DNA from: Bacteroides oleiciplenus YIT 12058
GTDB taxonomy: Bacteria > Bacteroidota > Bacteroidia > Bacteroidales > Bacteroidaceae
Direction of reading: 5' to 3'
DNA: 64,000 nt
Assembly: GCF_000315485.1 (NCBI RefSeq)
Contig: NZ_JH992943.1
Location: 205,594 to 269,593, forward strand
Part shown: one piece after another, positions 18,769 through 27,941 of the stretch
How positions within the stretch are numbered: position 1 is the first letter of the stretch
Layout: every line of letters starts with the position of its first letter
Notes under the pieces: generated by a model
Database searches by the model: none
The model's input: the letters and a program-made list of their open reading frames with translations, nothing else
What the model was told of the DNA's origin: nothing
Program-made: the position numbers and the translations under genes

Positions 18769-20442
18769 TTACAAAAGCCCATTATCTTCCAGGTACTTCT
18801 TATAACTTGTATAATTGTTTGTACCCTTCTTGAAAGTAACCCAACTGAAATTCGTTATATACTCGGTAAACAAGCCTGCTACAAATAGCTGTTCCTTTAG
18901 TTCACTCCAGCCCTTTTCCCGATAAGGAACATCCGGACACCAGCAGCTCTGGAATGATTCTATATCAACACCAAAATGTACGCCGTTGGCATCACATGCC
19001 TTTTTAATCTCAGCAAACCAATTAGGCAAGTCTACATCCACGTCAACCAAACAGCGTCCACCCAGGTCCTGAAGGTATAAGTAATCAATATTGGGTGTCT
19101 GTGCGAAAATCCGCCCGAACCATTGGCCGCAAAGATCGGCCGGCATACCTCGCCATAAAGCCGGAGCAATAGAAACAGGTTTATCCGATTTTGTCTTGAT
19201 ATAGGAGGCCACCCCTTCAAGATATTTAGCTAACATGGACAAAGAGGGTTCCTGCTGCCAGCCCACAGGGTAAGACCCGTCGTGAAATTCTTCGGTTATG
19301 TACCAGCCTTCAAGACAAGGATGATTTCCGAACTGCTCAAAGACCTCATCAAATACCATCTTATTTCTTTCCAAATTGAGATTATACTTCTCCGGCGATG
19401 CCGTGTTCGTTTTACTGTAATCACCAGGGTAAAGACCTACAATCAATTTTATTCCATTCCGTTCGGCAGCCTCGAACATTTTGTCTACAAAGTCATACTT
19501 CTCGGTAATCCAAGGCACATTGGTATTCTTATAGAATGAAATACTGGTATTCTCCCCATCCGTAAACTGCTCCACATACTGAATTATCCACGTATCAATA
19601 CCGATGGCACGGCTATCCTGGAATTGCTTATCCCAGTCTTCATTGATATAAGCGGTATTCAATTGTACAAAAATACTCGAGAACTTGGGTTTGCCGGGTT
19701 TCAGTTCGTAGGAAGTCAACTGTTCCAATCCATCGATACCCACCTCGCCGGTGCAAACTTCATGTTTAGTATTTACGATTTCAATACGAAAACCTTCAAA
19801 ACGGTTTAAAAGCAAGCCATTGGCCGTAGCGCCTTGTCCCTTTTTATATAATTTAAAAGCACTGTAGGGCATAACCAAACGGTTCCAGCCTTCTTTCGAT
19901 AATATTTCGTCGTCTTCGAAAGCATAATATTGCCATCTCTTACGTGTACTATCATGCGGTTTATCGGCATTAAACTGCTTCTCATCTTCCATGATGATAA
20001 AGCGGAAAATACCTTTATTTTCTTTTTGACCTTTTACCCAAATGGAAAGTCCCAAAGGATGAAAAGACAGATCAGGGCGATAATCTCCCCATGTTTCTTC
20101 AAAATATACATATTCAGGATTTGCGGTCATAGGAGTACCGGAAAAATGATACTTGAGTTTAAAACTCCCGACTCCTTCTTTATAATCATCACCTAATTCA
20201 TAATCAATGGTTGCCTTGGTAGGTTCTTCACTACTCGTCGGACCAATACGATAAATCTCACATCCCAATTCATCAAAAGGATTAATGTTTTTAGTAGCTT
20301 TCGTGCTATTCAGTACTTTGCGTATCTCTTCTTTCAGGTTATAGTCACCATCCTGACCGTTTCCTCCTCCGTTATGATCATCACTTCCACAGGAAGCCAA
20401 AATAAAACAGAACAGACTTACCAATATAGCAGTTGTTTTCAT
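18769..20442 (-). CDS. DUF4434-type lipoprotein with N-terminal beta domain (DUF5109-like)
   Basis: 557 aa. Lipobox ILASC with Cys18 followed by an acidic Gly-rich linker (GSDDHNGGGNGQDGD), typical of surface export in Bacteroidetes. The beta domain (about 50-248) is followed by the barrel with Glu385 (GWYITEE), LYLQD and Glu495 (VDIESF). Directly after the SusC-SusD-SGBP block, it is the likely outer-surface enzyme of operon A. A hairpin (20463-20487) separates it from the block and may lower its expression. Confidence 0.86.
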   Translation of the reverse strand: MKTTAILVSLFCFILASCGSDDHNGGGNGQDGDYNLKEEIRKVLNSTKATKNINPFDELGCEIYRIGPTSSEEPTKATIDYELGDDYKEGVGSFKLKYHFSGTPMTANPEYVYFEETWGDYRPDLSFHPLGLSIWVKGQKENKGIFRFIIMEDEKQFNADKPHDSTRKRWQYYAFEDDEILSKEGWNRLVMPYSAFKLYKKGQGATANGLLLNRFEGFRIEIVNTKHEVCTGEVGIDGLEQLTSYELKPGKPKFSSIFVQLNTAYINEDWDKQFQDSRAIGIDTWIIQYVEQFTDGENTSISFYKNTNVPWITEKYDFVDKMFEAAERNGIKLIVGLYPGDYSKTNTASPEKYNLNLERNKMVFDEVFEQFGNHPCLEGWYITEEFHDGSYPVGWQQEPSLSMLAKYLEGVASYIKTKSDKPVSIAPALWRGMPADLCGQWFGRIFAQTPNIDYLYLQDLGGRCLVDVDVDLPNWFAEIKKACDANGVHFGVDIESFQSCWCPDVPYREKGWSELKEQLFVAGLFTEYITNFSWVTFKKGTNNYTSYKKYLEDNGLL

Positions 20443-20462
20443 AAGGCATTAGTTTTAAAAGA

Positions 20463-20487
20463 GAGTGCCGCCGGATTAGCGGCACTC
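20463..20487 (-). promoter_or_regulatory. Intercistronic hairpin between binding protein and surface DUF4434 gene
   Basis: Perfect 9-bp arms (GAGTGCCGC at 20463-20471, GCGGCACTC at 20479-20487) with a 7-base loop. On the minus strand it is followed by CTTTTAAAA. It fits a partial terminator or an mRNA 3' stabiliser that would raise susCD-SGBP transcript over downstream enzyme transcript. Confidence 0.6.
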
Positions 20488-20511
20488 CCGATTTGAATTA
20501 ATCAATGTGTC

Positions 20512-21930
20512 TTATTGACGGAAATAACTCATCTTATACATTCTAACAATAGACTGTGATAAATCAAAGCCAACAACAGAGGTTGCAATGTACACGTCAT
20601 ATCCGGTTGAGGTTGCTTCTTTGTAGACAGCAATGTCTCCCCAGCTAAAGTAATTCTGACCCCATGCGGACATATCGCTTGTAAATACACAGAAGTCACT
20701 ATATCCGTCATCGTCCGGCCCCAGTTCCATCTTAGAGGTATTGGTAATGTCGAATACCTTGAGGGTAGCACCACCACCGGCCCATTGGTCAGCACCTTGG
20801 TCATTGAGTGCCAGATAGGTATCATTTTCCACCTTAAATACATTGAAGCCAAGCAAACGGTATTCATGGTCGGCAGCATTCAAGGCCGTAACCTCCATGG
20901 ATGTCGTAAAGATATTGAAGCGGCTCTTCAAAGCCTCATCACTGTTTCCATTTACCCACTTCGTATAACTGATGTAATGGTCCGAATCATCGGCCAATGA
21001 AACACGCTGTATGGCAGGTGCGGCAGTCCAAGAACTTCCGGCCGGTCCGTAACGTAGTTTATTAGGCTGATTGGCAGGAGTTACTAACTGGCCATCTTGT
21101 AATTTCCAATAATAAATAGTCATATCATTAGGCCCTGTACCATAAATATAAGCTGTACCGCTGGTTACATCACCCGCTACATTCATGTTATACCCCAAAT
21201 CTCCCGGGCAACCATCACCGGCAGTATAGTCAAGCAGCAACTTATGTTCCTGATCCGCTTCAGAATAATAGAAGACCATGAAACCTGCACCGTAAATATT
21301 TTCACGGGAAGTAATCAAGTGGCCAGCATCATCCGTACGAGCCTTCATCATAAACGATCTTGCTGCATCTATAGTCTTAACCGCTGCTCCCGTCTTCATG
21401 TCATACAGGTAGATAGGACCATTGTATTCCTGAACTGCCAGATATTGACCGTATATTGCCAAGCCTGTATTGTTGCGGCTTGCCAATCCCAGATCGGTAC
21501 AATTCTTTTCCCACACTTTGGAGAACTTGGTTTTAGGCGGTGTCGGTACCACACGAATCGTATTGTTATGACGATTGCCCAATGCATCGATTACAGTTAT
21601 TTTATAAGGCTCAGTGAAATCCATTTCACCCCCAACTCCTGGAACAACATAACAATTATGCTCCACACTTACAGTACAAATCAGACGGCTTACATCGAGC
21701 GGGTCCTCATCCGTGGTAGGAACTTTCACCGTAATTTCTTCTCCCTCTTCATAAGGACCTTTCTTGGTAGCATAAAACTCCGTCGGATTATCAGGTATCT
21801 GAATGGTTACATTAAGTAGACCATTTACTTGGCTTTCATGTGCTGTGCTCAAGTCAGGAGACTCACAGGATACCAAGAGCACTGCCCCAAACAAACACGC
21901 TATTGCTGCAATTCTATTAAGTATTTTCAT
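20512..21930 (-). CDS. Surface glycan-binding lipoprotein candidate (DUF5018-like, beta-propeller)
   Basis: 472 aa. Lipobox VLLVSC with Cys22 followed by ESPD. After an N-terminal Ig-like part (about 35-130, DUF5018-like), the rest has repeated WD-like beta strands (YGQYLAVQEYNGPIYLYDMKTG) suggesting a propeller. Position right after SusD, in the same operon, is where PULs encode the SusE/SusF-like surface glycan-binding protein. No catalytic motif is visible. The binding role is inferred from position and lipidation. Confidence 0.75.
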   Translation of the reverse strand: MKILNRIAAIACLFGAVLLVSCESPDLSTAHESQVNGLLNVTIQIPDNPTEFYATKKGPYEEGEEITVKVPTTDEDPLDVSRLICTVSVEHNCYVVPGVGGEMDFTEPYKITVIDALGNRHNNTIRVVPTPPKTKFSKVWEKNCTDLGLASRNNTGLAIYGQYLAVQEYNGPIYLYDMKTGAAVKTIDAARSFMMKARTDDAGHLITSRENIYGAGFMVFYYSEADQEHKLLLDYTAGDGCPGDLGYNMNVAGDVTSGTAYIYGTGPNDMTIYYWKLQDGQLVTPANQPNKLRYGPAGSSWTAAPAIQRVSLADDSDHYISYTKWVNGNSDEALKSRFNIFTTSMEVTALNAADHEYRLLGFNVFKVENDTYLALNDQGADQWAGGGATLKVFDITNTSKMELGPDDDGYSDFCVFTSDMSAWGQNYFSWGDIAVYKEATSTGYDVYIATSVVGFDLSQSIVRMYKMSYFRQ

Positions 21931-21945
21931 AGCTTCATTTTTTAA

Positions 21946-23520
21946 TTATTTCCATTCATCAAACTGTTCACAAGCAGAGTTCTGCTGAATTTCTGCAATA
22001 GGAATAGGGAAACGGTTGTATTTTTCCAGATAAACACGCGTTTTACCAGCATCACAATCCACAACATTGTATTCATATCCGTCGCCTACTTTTGTCGGCT
22101 TCACTCCTTTCATATGAGTATCATTCAGGACTGTAGTTGCCAGTCCCCAACGGCGGAGATCCCAAAAACGATGTCCTTCAAAAGCTAACTCTACCATTCT
22201 TTCGTGGCGGAGAAGTTTCATGAATTCAGTCTTTGTACTGGCAGATACTGCCGGCAAATCAACTCTGTCTCTCACTTCATTCAATGCTTCCAATGCTTCA
22301 GTAAGTTTATCTTGCATTGCCATTGCTTCCGCATAGATCAATAAAACTTCAGCATAGCGCATATAATAGAAAGTCAAGTCAGTTCTACGCATTTGGCTTT
22401 TACTAATTTCCGGATCAAACAACTTACGCATATAGTAGCCCGTACAAGTAGTACCACCACCTAAGCCATAGCCATCCACACTACCTTCGTATGTATAAAG
22501 TGTTTCTCCTTTCCATTGACAACCGTTATAAAGTATGGAAGCGTAGAAACGTGGTTCACGGCCTTCATAGGGATTGGCAGCCATTTCTGGATTGTTCCAG
22601 TCAAACTCTTTACCATCAGCCATCTGATAAGCTGATACCAACGTTTCTGTCGGACTGATTTCAGCATAACCTCCATCACTGGGCGGACAATTGAAATAAT
22701 CAAAAGAATAATCCAACGTTTCATAAACATAGCCAAACTCTATAACACTTTCATTATTTGCAACCGGTTTCGCTCTTCTATTTAAGAACAACTTTCCATA
22801 ATCTTCATACAATTCATACCCTTGCTTTTTCAATTCGGCAGCAGCATCGGAAGCATCTTTCCAACGTTCAGCATAAAGCATAGCACGAGCTTTCATTCCA
22901 TAAGCTGCACCACTTGTCAACTTACCGGCCTCTACAGTACCTCTCAGAGGCAAATTTTTAGCTGCAAAGTCCAAGTCCTCTGCTATGAAATCCCAGCAAT
23001 CATCCGGTGTACAACGTGCATGCTCCTTTTGTCCAAGTTCAGGTAACTGCTTGTACAGGATAAAACTGGCTCCATAACGTTTCGCTAAATCGAAATTAGC
23101 CACAGCACGGAAAAAACGGAATTCCGCCTCTGCGCGTTGGACGACCTCCTCGGTAAAGTTTTCACGGTGTTTTTCCAATCCTTCCAAAGCACGACAACAA
23201 GTCAATTGCCAGGAATGCCTATTATTCCAGTTATCAAAAAGATTACTGGCAGAAGTAATAGGAGTAGAACCGAATACAAACAAATTAGTATTGGCAACCG
23301 GATTGTTGGCTTTCAAAAGATCAGCACATGCATCATCAGTGATTGAATAATATCCTCCGATCAAAGAATAAAAGCCATTAATATACAATTGCAGATTCGT
23401 TTCATTCGACCAAGTGATATCGTCAGGATAACTACTTGTCAGAACAGGATCAATATCACAACTACTCAGCGTGAAGCAAGCAGAAGCAAATACTGTTAAT
23501 ATCTTATTTACTGATTTCAT
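21946..23520 (-). CDS. SusD-like surface glycan-binding lipoprotein
   Basis: 524 aa. Lipobox TLSSC with Cys21. It shows the SusD/RagB layout: TPR-like helices in the first half (LYINGFYSLIGGYY; FRAVANFDLAKRYG) and the C-terminal RagB/SusD block (TFYYMRYAEVLLIYAEAMA, ALNEVRDRV, LRHERMVELAFEGHRFWDLRRWG). It forms the lid over the SusC channel and captures the glycan at the cell surface. The gene starts 12 bases after the susC-like stop. Confidence 0.95.
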   Translation of the reverse strand: MKSVNKILTVFASACFTLSSCDIDPVLTSSYPDDITWSNETNLQLYINGFYSLIGGYYSITDDACADLLKANNPVANTNLFVFGSTPITSASNLFDNWNNRHSWQLTCCRALEGLEKHRENFTEEVVQRAEAEFRFFRAVANFDLAKRYGASFILYKQLPELGQKEHARCTPDDCWDFIAEDLDFAAKNLPLRGTVEAGKLTSGAAYGMKARAMLYAERWKDASDAAAELKKQGYELYEDYGKLFLNRRAKPVANNESVIEFGYVYETLDYSFDYFNCPPSDGGYAEISPTETLVSAYQMADGKEFDWNNPEMAANPYEGREPRFYASILYNGCQWKGETLYTYEGSVDGYGLGGGTTCTGYYMRKLFDPEISKSQMRRTDLTFYYMRYAEVLLIYAEAMAMQDKLTEALEALNEVRDRVDLPAVSASTKTEFMKLLRHERMVELAFEGHRFWDLRRWGLATTVLNDTHMKGVKPTKVGDGYEYNVVDCDAGKTRVYLEKYNRFPIPIAEIQQNSACEQFDEWK

Positions 23521-23532
23521 TGTATTAGTTTT

Positions 23533-26500
23533 TTAGAAAGTTACATTTAATCCAAATTCATACGTACGCTGTTGAGGATAGTATCCCTGATTTACACTTG
23601 GCATTTCAGGGTCCATGTGCTCCAGATGGGATAAAGTAAACAGATTACCACCAGCCACATAAGCACGAATTCTTTCAAAGCCAGCCTTTTTACTCCATTT
23701 CTTTGGTATGGTATATCCCAACTGAATAGATTTCAGACGTACATAAGAACCGTCTACTACCCACCAGGAAGAGAATTTTCCACCATTTGATCTCGAATCG
23801 ATTCCTAAACGAGGATATTTAGCATCGGTATGATCCGGACGCCAAGCACCTTCCACTAAATAATAAGGAGTATTTCCATCAGCATAGAAAGGACGTGTAT
23901 AGAATGTATCATCACGAATTCCACTACTATACAAACCGCATAAATTTACATCAAACAGAGCGGCACCTTGCAACAGCATATTAAAATCAAAACCTTTCCA
24001 TTCAGCACCTAGATTCAAACCAAACATCATTTCCGGTGTATTGCTACGACCAATTGGAACCATATCCTGATCCCAGGTAATCTTACCATCGCCATTAATA
24101 TCCTTCAGTTTGATATCACCGGGCAACGTCGGACCGAAAACAGCGCTATGGGCTATTTCTTCTTCCGATTGGAATAAACCATCTGCAACAAATCCCCAGT
24201 ATCTTCCCATTGAGCCACCAGTAGCACGTTTATAATCAGGCACATTGGCATCTTCCGTCATTTTCAACACTTTGTTACGAGCCCAAGAAAGATTACCTCT
24301 TACGCGATAAGTAAAATCTCTTATCTGATTATTATGAGATAATACGAGCTCAAAACCACGGTTATCATGAGAACCATAATTGATATATGTTGGATAGTAA
24401 GATCCCAATGAAGGTGGGAAGTTGGCTGATTGCGACTCCAATGAACGGGTAGTCTTCATATAGAACACGTCCAATTCAACGCCTAACAAACCATTCCACA
24501 TGCTGGATTCGATACCAATATTATAAGTATCAGTCAACTGCCACTTCAAAAGAGGATTTACCGGACTACTCAATCCCAAATATTTCTGAGGACTGGTACC
24601 GAATAATACTGTCGGGTCAGCTGATAAACTGGCTGTAGAGAAATAAGTCATCGTATTGCTAATGGCACGATCGCTACCCAAACGCCCTACAGATGCGCGA
24701 ATCTTCAGATTTTCCATAAAAGGAACGGCTTCTTTAAAGAAATCCTCCTGAGAAAGTCTCCATCCTACCGAAACACCTGGGAATATACCCCATCTGTACT
24801 TCTTGGGAAGTGCTGTAGAAGCATCAATTCTACTGGTGAACTCTAACAAATATTTATCATCATAAGAATAGTTCAAACGAATTACATAACCGGCACGTTT
24901 AGCCTGACTGTGTCCGCCTTTCACCAAATCTTTATTCACCTCAAGTCCATAGTTTAAATCCATGATATCAGTTATAGGAAAATCCGTTCTGCCGGCAGAC
25001 ATACTGGACTCGTCTGTTCTAGAAAATTCATACAAGAATAATCCGGATACGGCATGCTTACCAAATTTGTTTGAGTACTCAAGAGCGGGTTGAATTGTAT
25101 AACCTTCACTTTCTGTAAACCACTGATTCAAAGAAACTTTATTAGCAATTCTACCCGTTTCCACATTACCTTGCCGAGTAGTCTGATTCCAACCGTACAC
25201 ATCATAAGTTAAAAAGTACTTCTTCTGCATAGTATAATTCTTCAAATAAGAAGCATTCAACTTAACAGATAATCCTTTCACAAAAGGTAACTGATACTTC
25301 ATGGCAATATTACCCTGGAAATATGTCTTCTTTACGTTATTATTACCAGACAAATCTCGTGCTGCAATAGGGTTGTTATTTCCATTACCAGCCGTATTTA
25401 TACTGGCTATAGGCATTCCATCAGCCGTATAAGGCTTCAAGTAAGGATATGATAACAACGCTTGCTGGAAAATAGAAGCATAAGAACCTACCCCTGCAGA
25501 AGCCCCTGGCTCATCTTGCTCAGAAACATAACCCGATAAGTCAAGAGACAAATCAAAATTATCAGTAATCTTTGCATCCATGTTGGAACGGAAATTATAC
25601 TTATCATAAGAAGTACGTTTAATGATACCTTCCTGATTGTATGCACCAACCGAAGCAAAGAACTTAATTTTTTCCGTACCACCAGAAACAGAAACATTGT
25701 TTGTATAGGTAGGAGCTGTATTACGGAATAACAAATCAAACCAGTCTGTATTTCCATAGATGTGCTCATTTTCTCCCGGGTTAGTAATGCGGTCTATTTC
25801 TTCAGGTGAGAATCTCAGGTTTTCCTCCGCAACTCCGTCCAAAAGCTGAGCCTTATTATACCAATAGGCATAATCCGGTCCATTCAGGAATTTCGGAAAA
25901 TCAGTATTCTGACTCAATGTAAGCGATCCGTTATACGTTACGGTAGGCTTTTGGACAGCACCACGCTTCGTCGTAATAAGAATTACACCAGCAGCAGCAC
26001 GCACACCATAAACAGCAGCAGCAGTCGCATCTTTCAAAATAGTAATAGATTCTACTTCGTCAGGAGAAAATGATGGAAAGTAATCAGTAATAACGCCATC
26101 AATAACAATCAATGGACTGCCATCTCCAGCACCATTACCACGGATGTACAAGTTAGCACCATCGGCTCCTGGCTGTCCGCTGCTCTGTTTGGAAATCAAA
26201 CCGGGCAAACGGCCGGCCAGCATACCGGAAAGGCTTCCGCTTGGCGCCATCTTCAATTCTTTGTTATCAACTTGCGCAATAGCACCGGTCACATTTATTT
26301 TCTTCTGTGTACCGTATCCCACTACCACAACTTCATCCAACAAATTGGCATCTTCCTTCATTATCACTTTCAGAAGTTTTTTTCCTTTCAGTGGCAACTT
26401 CTGAGTGATATAGCCCACATAAGAGAAAGTCAAATGCGTATTAGCATTAGGTACCATAATCGAGAAATGACCGTTTACATCAGTAATAGCCCCCGTCTTT

Positions 26501-26643
26501 CCTCCTTCGGTTACAACGGATACGCCAATCAATGGAATGTCATTCTCATCAAACACATTACCCTCTACCTTAATTTGAGCATGTGCACTCATACTCAGCA
26601 AAGAGAATAATAAAAATAGCAAACAAAGATACTTGTTTTTCAT
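23533..26643 (-). CDS. SusC/RagA-type TonB-dependent outer membrane transporter
   Basis: 1036 aa from ATG 26641-26643 (signal peptide KNKYLCLLFLLFSLLSMSAHA). An upstream in-frame start at 26679 is less likely because it adds twelve residues before the signal. Domains: carboxypeptidase-D regulatory-like (about 24-98), TonB box DEVVVVGYGTQKK, plug domain with GSLSGMLAGRLPG and YIRGNG, then the 22-strand barrel ending RTYEFGLNVTF. It imports the oligosaccharide using TonB energy. It is the only SusCD pair in the window, so both operons would rely on it unless operon B has another pair outside. It has no N-terminal extension of the FecR-signalling type, in keeping with control by a ROK repressor. 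Confidence 0.95.
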   Translation of the reverse strand: MKNKYLCLLFLLFSLLSMSAHAQIKVEGNVFDENDIPLIGVSVVTEGGKTGAITDVNGHFSIMVPNANTHLTFSYVGYITQKLPLKGKKLLKVIMKEDANLLDEVVVVGYGTQKKINVTGAIAQVDNKELKMAPSGSLSGMLAGRLPGLISKQSSGQPGADGANLYIRGNGAGDGSPLIVIDGVITDYFPSFSPDEVESITILKDATAAAVYGVRAAAGVILITTKRGAVQKPTVTYNGSLTLSQNTDFPKFLNGPDYAYWYNKAQLLDGVAEENLRFSPEEIDRITNPGENEHIYGNTDWFDLLFRNTAPTYTNNVSVSGGTEKIKFFASVGAYNQEGIIKRTSYDKYNFRSNMDAKITDNFDLSLDLSGYVSEQDEPGASAGVGSYASIFQQALLSYPYLKPYTADGMPIASINTAGNGNNNPIAARDLSGNNNVKKTYFQGNIAMKYQLPFVKGLSVKLNASYLKNYTMQKKYFLTYDVYGWNQTTRQGNVETGRIANKVSLNQWFTESEGYTIQPALEYSNKFGKHAVSGLFLYEFSRTDESSMSAGRTDFPITDIMDLNYGLEVNKDLVKGGHSQAKRAGYVIRLNYSYDDKYLLEFTSRIDASTALPKKYRWGIFPGVSVGWRLSQEDFFKEAVPFMENLKIRASVGRLGSDRAISNTMTYFSTASLSADPTVLFGTSPQKYLGLSSPVNPLLKWQLTDTYNIGIESSMWNGLLGVELDVFYMKTTRSLESQSANFPPSLGSYYPTYINYGSHDNRGFELVLSHNNQIRDFTYRVRGNLSWARNKVLKMTEDANVPDYKRATGGSMGRYWGFVADGLFQSEEEIAHSAVFGPTLPGDIKLKDINGDGKITWDQDMVPIGRSNTPEMMFGLNLGAEWKGFDFNMLLQGAALFDVNLCGLYSSGIRDDTFYTRPFYADGNTPYYLVEGAWRPDHTDAKYPRLGIDSRSNGGKFSSWWVVDGSYVRLKSIQLGYTIPKKWSKKAGFERIRAYVAGGNLFTLSHLEHMDPEMPSVNQGYYPQQRTYEFGLNVTF

Positions 26644-26680
26644 ATTACTAAAATTTAAAATTAGGAATTGTATTCTCATT

Positions 26681-27865
26681 TCATACGTTCTTAGTTATAT
26701 CTTCTAATATTTGCCAGCATTGGTAAAGCCCTCTCGGAACATGGAAACAGCCTTTCCACTTTCCACCCTTCAGAGGCAATAGCACTTCACCTCTCCTATT
26801 CAGATAACCATACCATTCCGGGTATTCTTCATCTTTGAAATGGCTCCATGTGTATTCATGTACCTTTTCAAACCAGTCATGACATTGCTTATCTCCGGTC
26901 AGTTGATAACCTTTAAGCAATGAAATCAGGGTTTCTATATGAACCCACCACAATTTCTGGTCCCATTCTAGTTGTTGGGGTGGATAGCCTTTACGATCCA
27001 TAAAATAGTAGAGGCCACCAAATTCTTTGTCCCAACCATAATCAATCATTCTCAAAGTAATGTTCTTTGCTTTTTCGATCAGGTCCGGACGGTTCAAACG
27101 AGTTCCAAGGTCCATAATGAACCACATAGCCTCAATATCATGCCCCGGAGTAACCTGGCGTCCTTCGAAAGAATCGGAAAGTTCTCCATTTGCCAGAACA
27201 TTCTCTACAATAATGCCTCCAAGTTCCGGACGATAGAAAACTTCCATAACTTCATGAATACATACTTCCATCGTCTTTTCCAGACAACCCTTATCCAGCA
27301 AATGCTCTATTTCCATAGCCAGATTACATAGTATCATCGGCAAGGCAAAATTCTTCAAATTACGTGTAGCCGGATGAAGCTTATTCCATTTTCCTTTAGG
27401 ATTATCCACTTTCGATAAGACAATATCAAAAGTCTTCTTAGCTATATCCGCATACTCCTGATTTCCAGTAGCCAGACTTAGTTGTCCAAATGCCATGGTG
27501 GCAAAAGTATATGAGAAAATATTATAAGGGTCAACCAATGGACGGCCTGTGCGATCCAAAGAAAAATACCAATTATAATTTCCATCATGACCATACTTTT
27601 TCAGGAACTCACCTCCCTGAATAGCACAGTCCAGCCATTCCTGACGTTTCTCCACCTTATTGTAAAGCATTGAAAACAACCACACTTCCCGACCTTGTAG
27701 CCAAACAAATTTATCTGTGTCAAAGACATTCCCTTTTCGGTCCAAGCAAGTAAAATATCCACCATATTCATGGTCCTGGGAGTGCTCCAACCAGAAAGGA
27801 AGAACATTATTCAAGAGTTCATCCTTGTACTGATTCGCTAATTTCTTAAAATCCATCATCTTCAT
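26681..27865 (-). CDS. N-acylglucosamine 2-epimerase (AGE/RenBP family), operon A copy
   Basis: 394 aa; starts at residues 1, 3 or 4 are possible. Met4 (27856) matches the start of the paralog at 1585-2760. Numbering from Met4, His239 (TPGHDIEAMW) and His372 (GCFHVPR), the two catalytic histidines of this family, are present. Cytoplasmic. It should epimerise GlcNAc/ManNAc or a similar sugar. Having the same enzyme in both operons says that the 2-epimer is a product of both pathways. It lies just upstream of susC. Confidence 0.88.
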   Translation of the reverse strand: MKMMDFKKLANQYKDELLNNVLPFWLEHSQDHEYGGYFTCLDRKGNVFDTDKFVWLQGREVWLFSMLYNKVEKRQEWLDCAIQGGEFLKKYGHDGNYNWYFSLDRTGRPLVDPYNIFSYTFATMAFGQLSLATGNQEYADIAKKTFDIVLSKVDNPKGKWNKLHPATRNLKNFALPMILCNLAMEIEHLLDKGCLEKTMEVCIHEVMEVFYRPELGGIIVENVLANGELSDSFEGRQVTPGHDIEAMWFIMDLGTRLNRPDLIEKAKNITLRMIDYGWDKEFGGLYYFMDRKGYPPQQLEWDQKLWWVHIETLISLLKGYQLTGDKQCHDWFEKVHEYTWSHFKDEEYPEWYGYLNRRGEVLLPLKGGKWKGCFHVPRGLYQCWQILEDITKNV

Positions 27866-27879
27866 TAGTTTTTTAGACA

Positions 27880-27926
27880 GGAGACTGGAAACGTTTTTTA
27901 TCCGGCATGCATCTAAACCAGTCTCC
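27880..27926 (-). promoter_or_regulatory. Intercistronic stem-loop between ADP-ribosylglycohydrolase and epimerase genes
   Basis: Arms 27880-27888 (GGAGACTGG) and 27918-27926 (CCAGTCTCC) are perfect complements, with a 29-base interior. On the minus strand the sequence after the stem is TGTCTAAAAAAC, so it is not a classic terminator for operon A. On the plus strand it is followed by a T run, but there is no plus-strand gene here. Processing or stabilisation of the long mRNA is the likelier role. Confidence 0.45.
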
Positions 27927-27941
27927 TCATATTTTTTTTAA

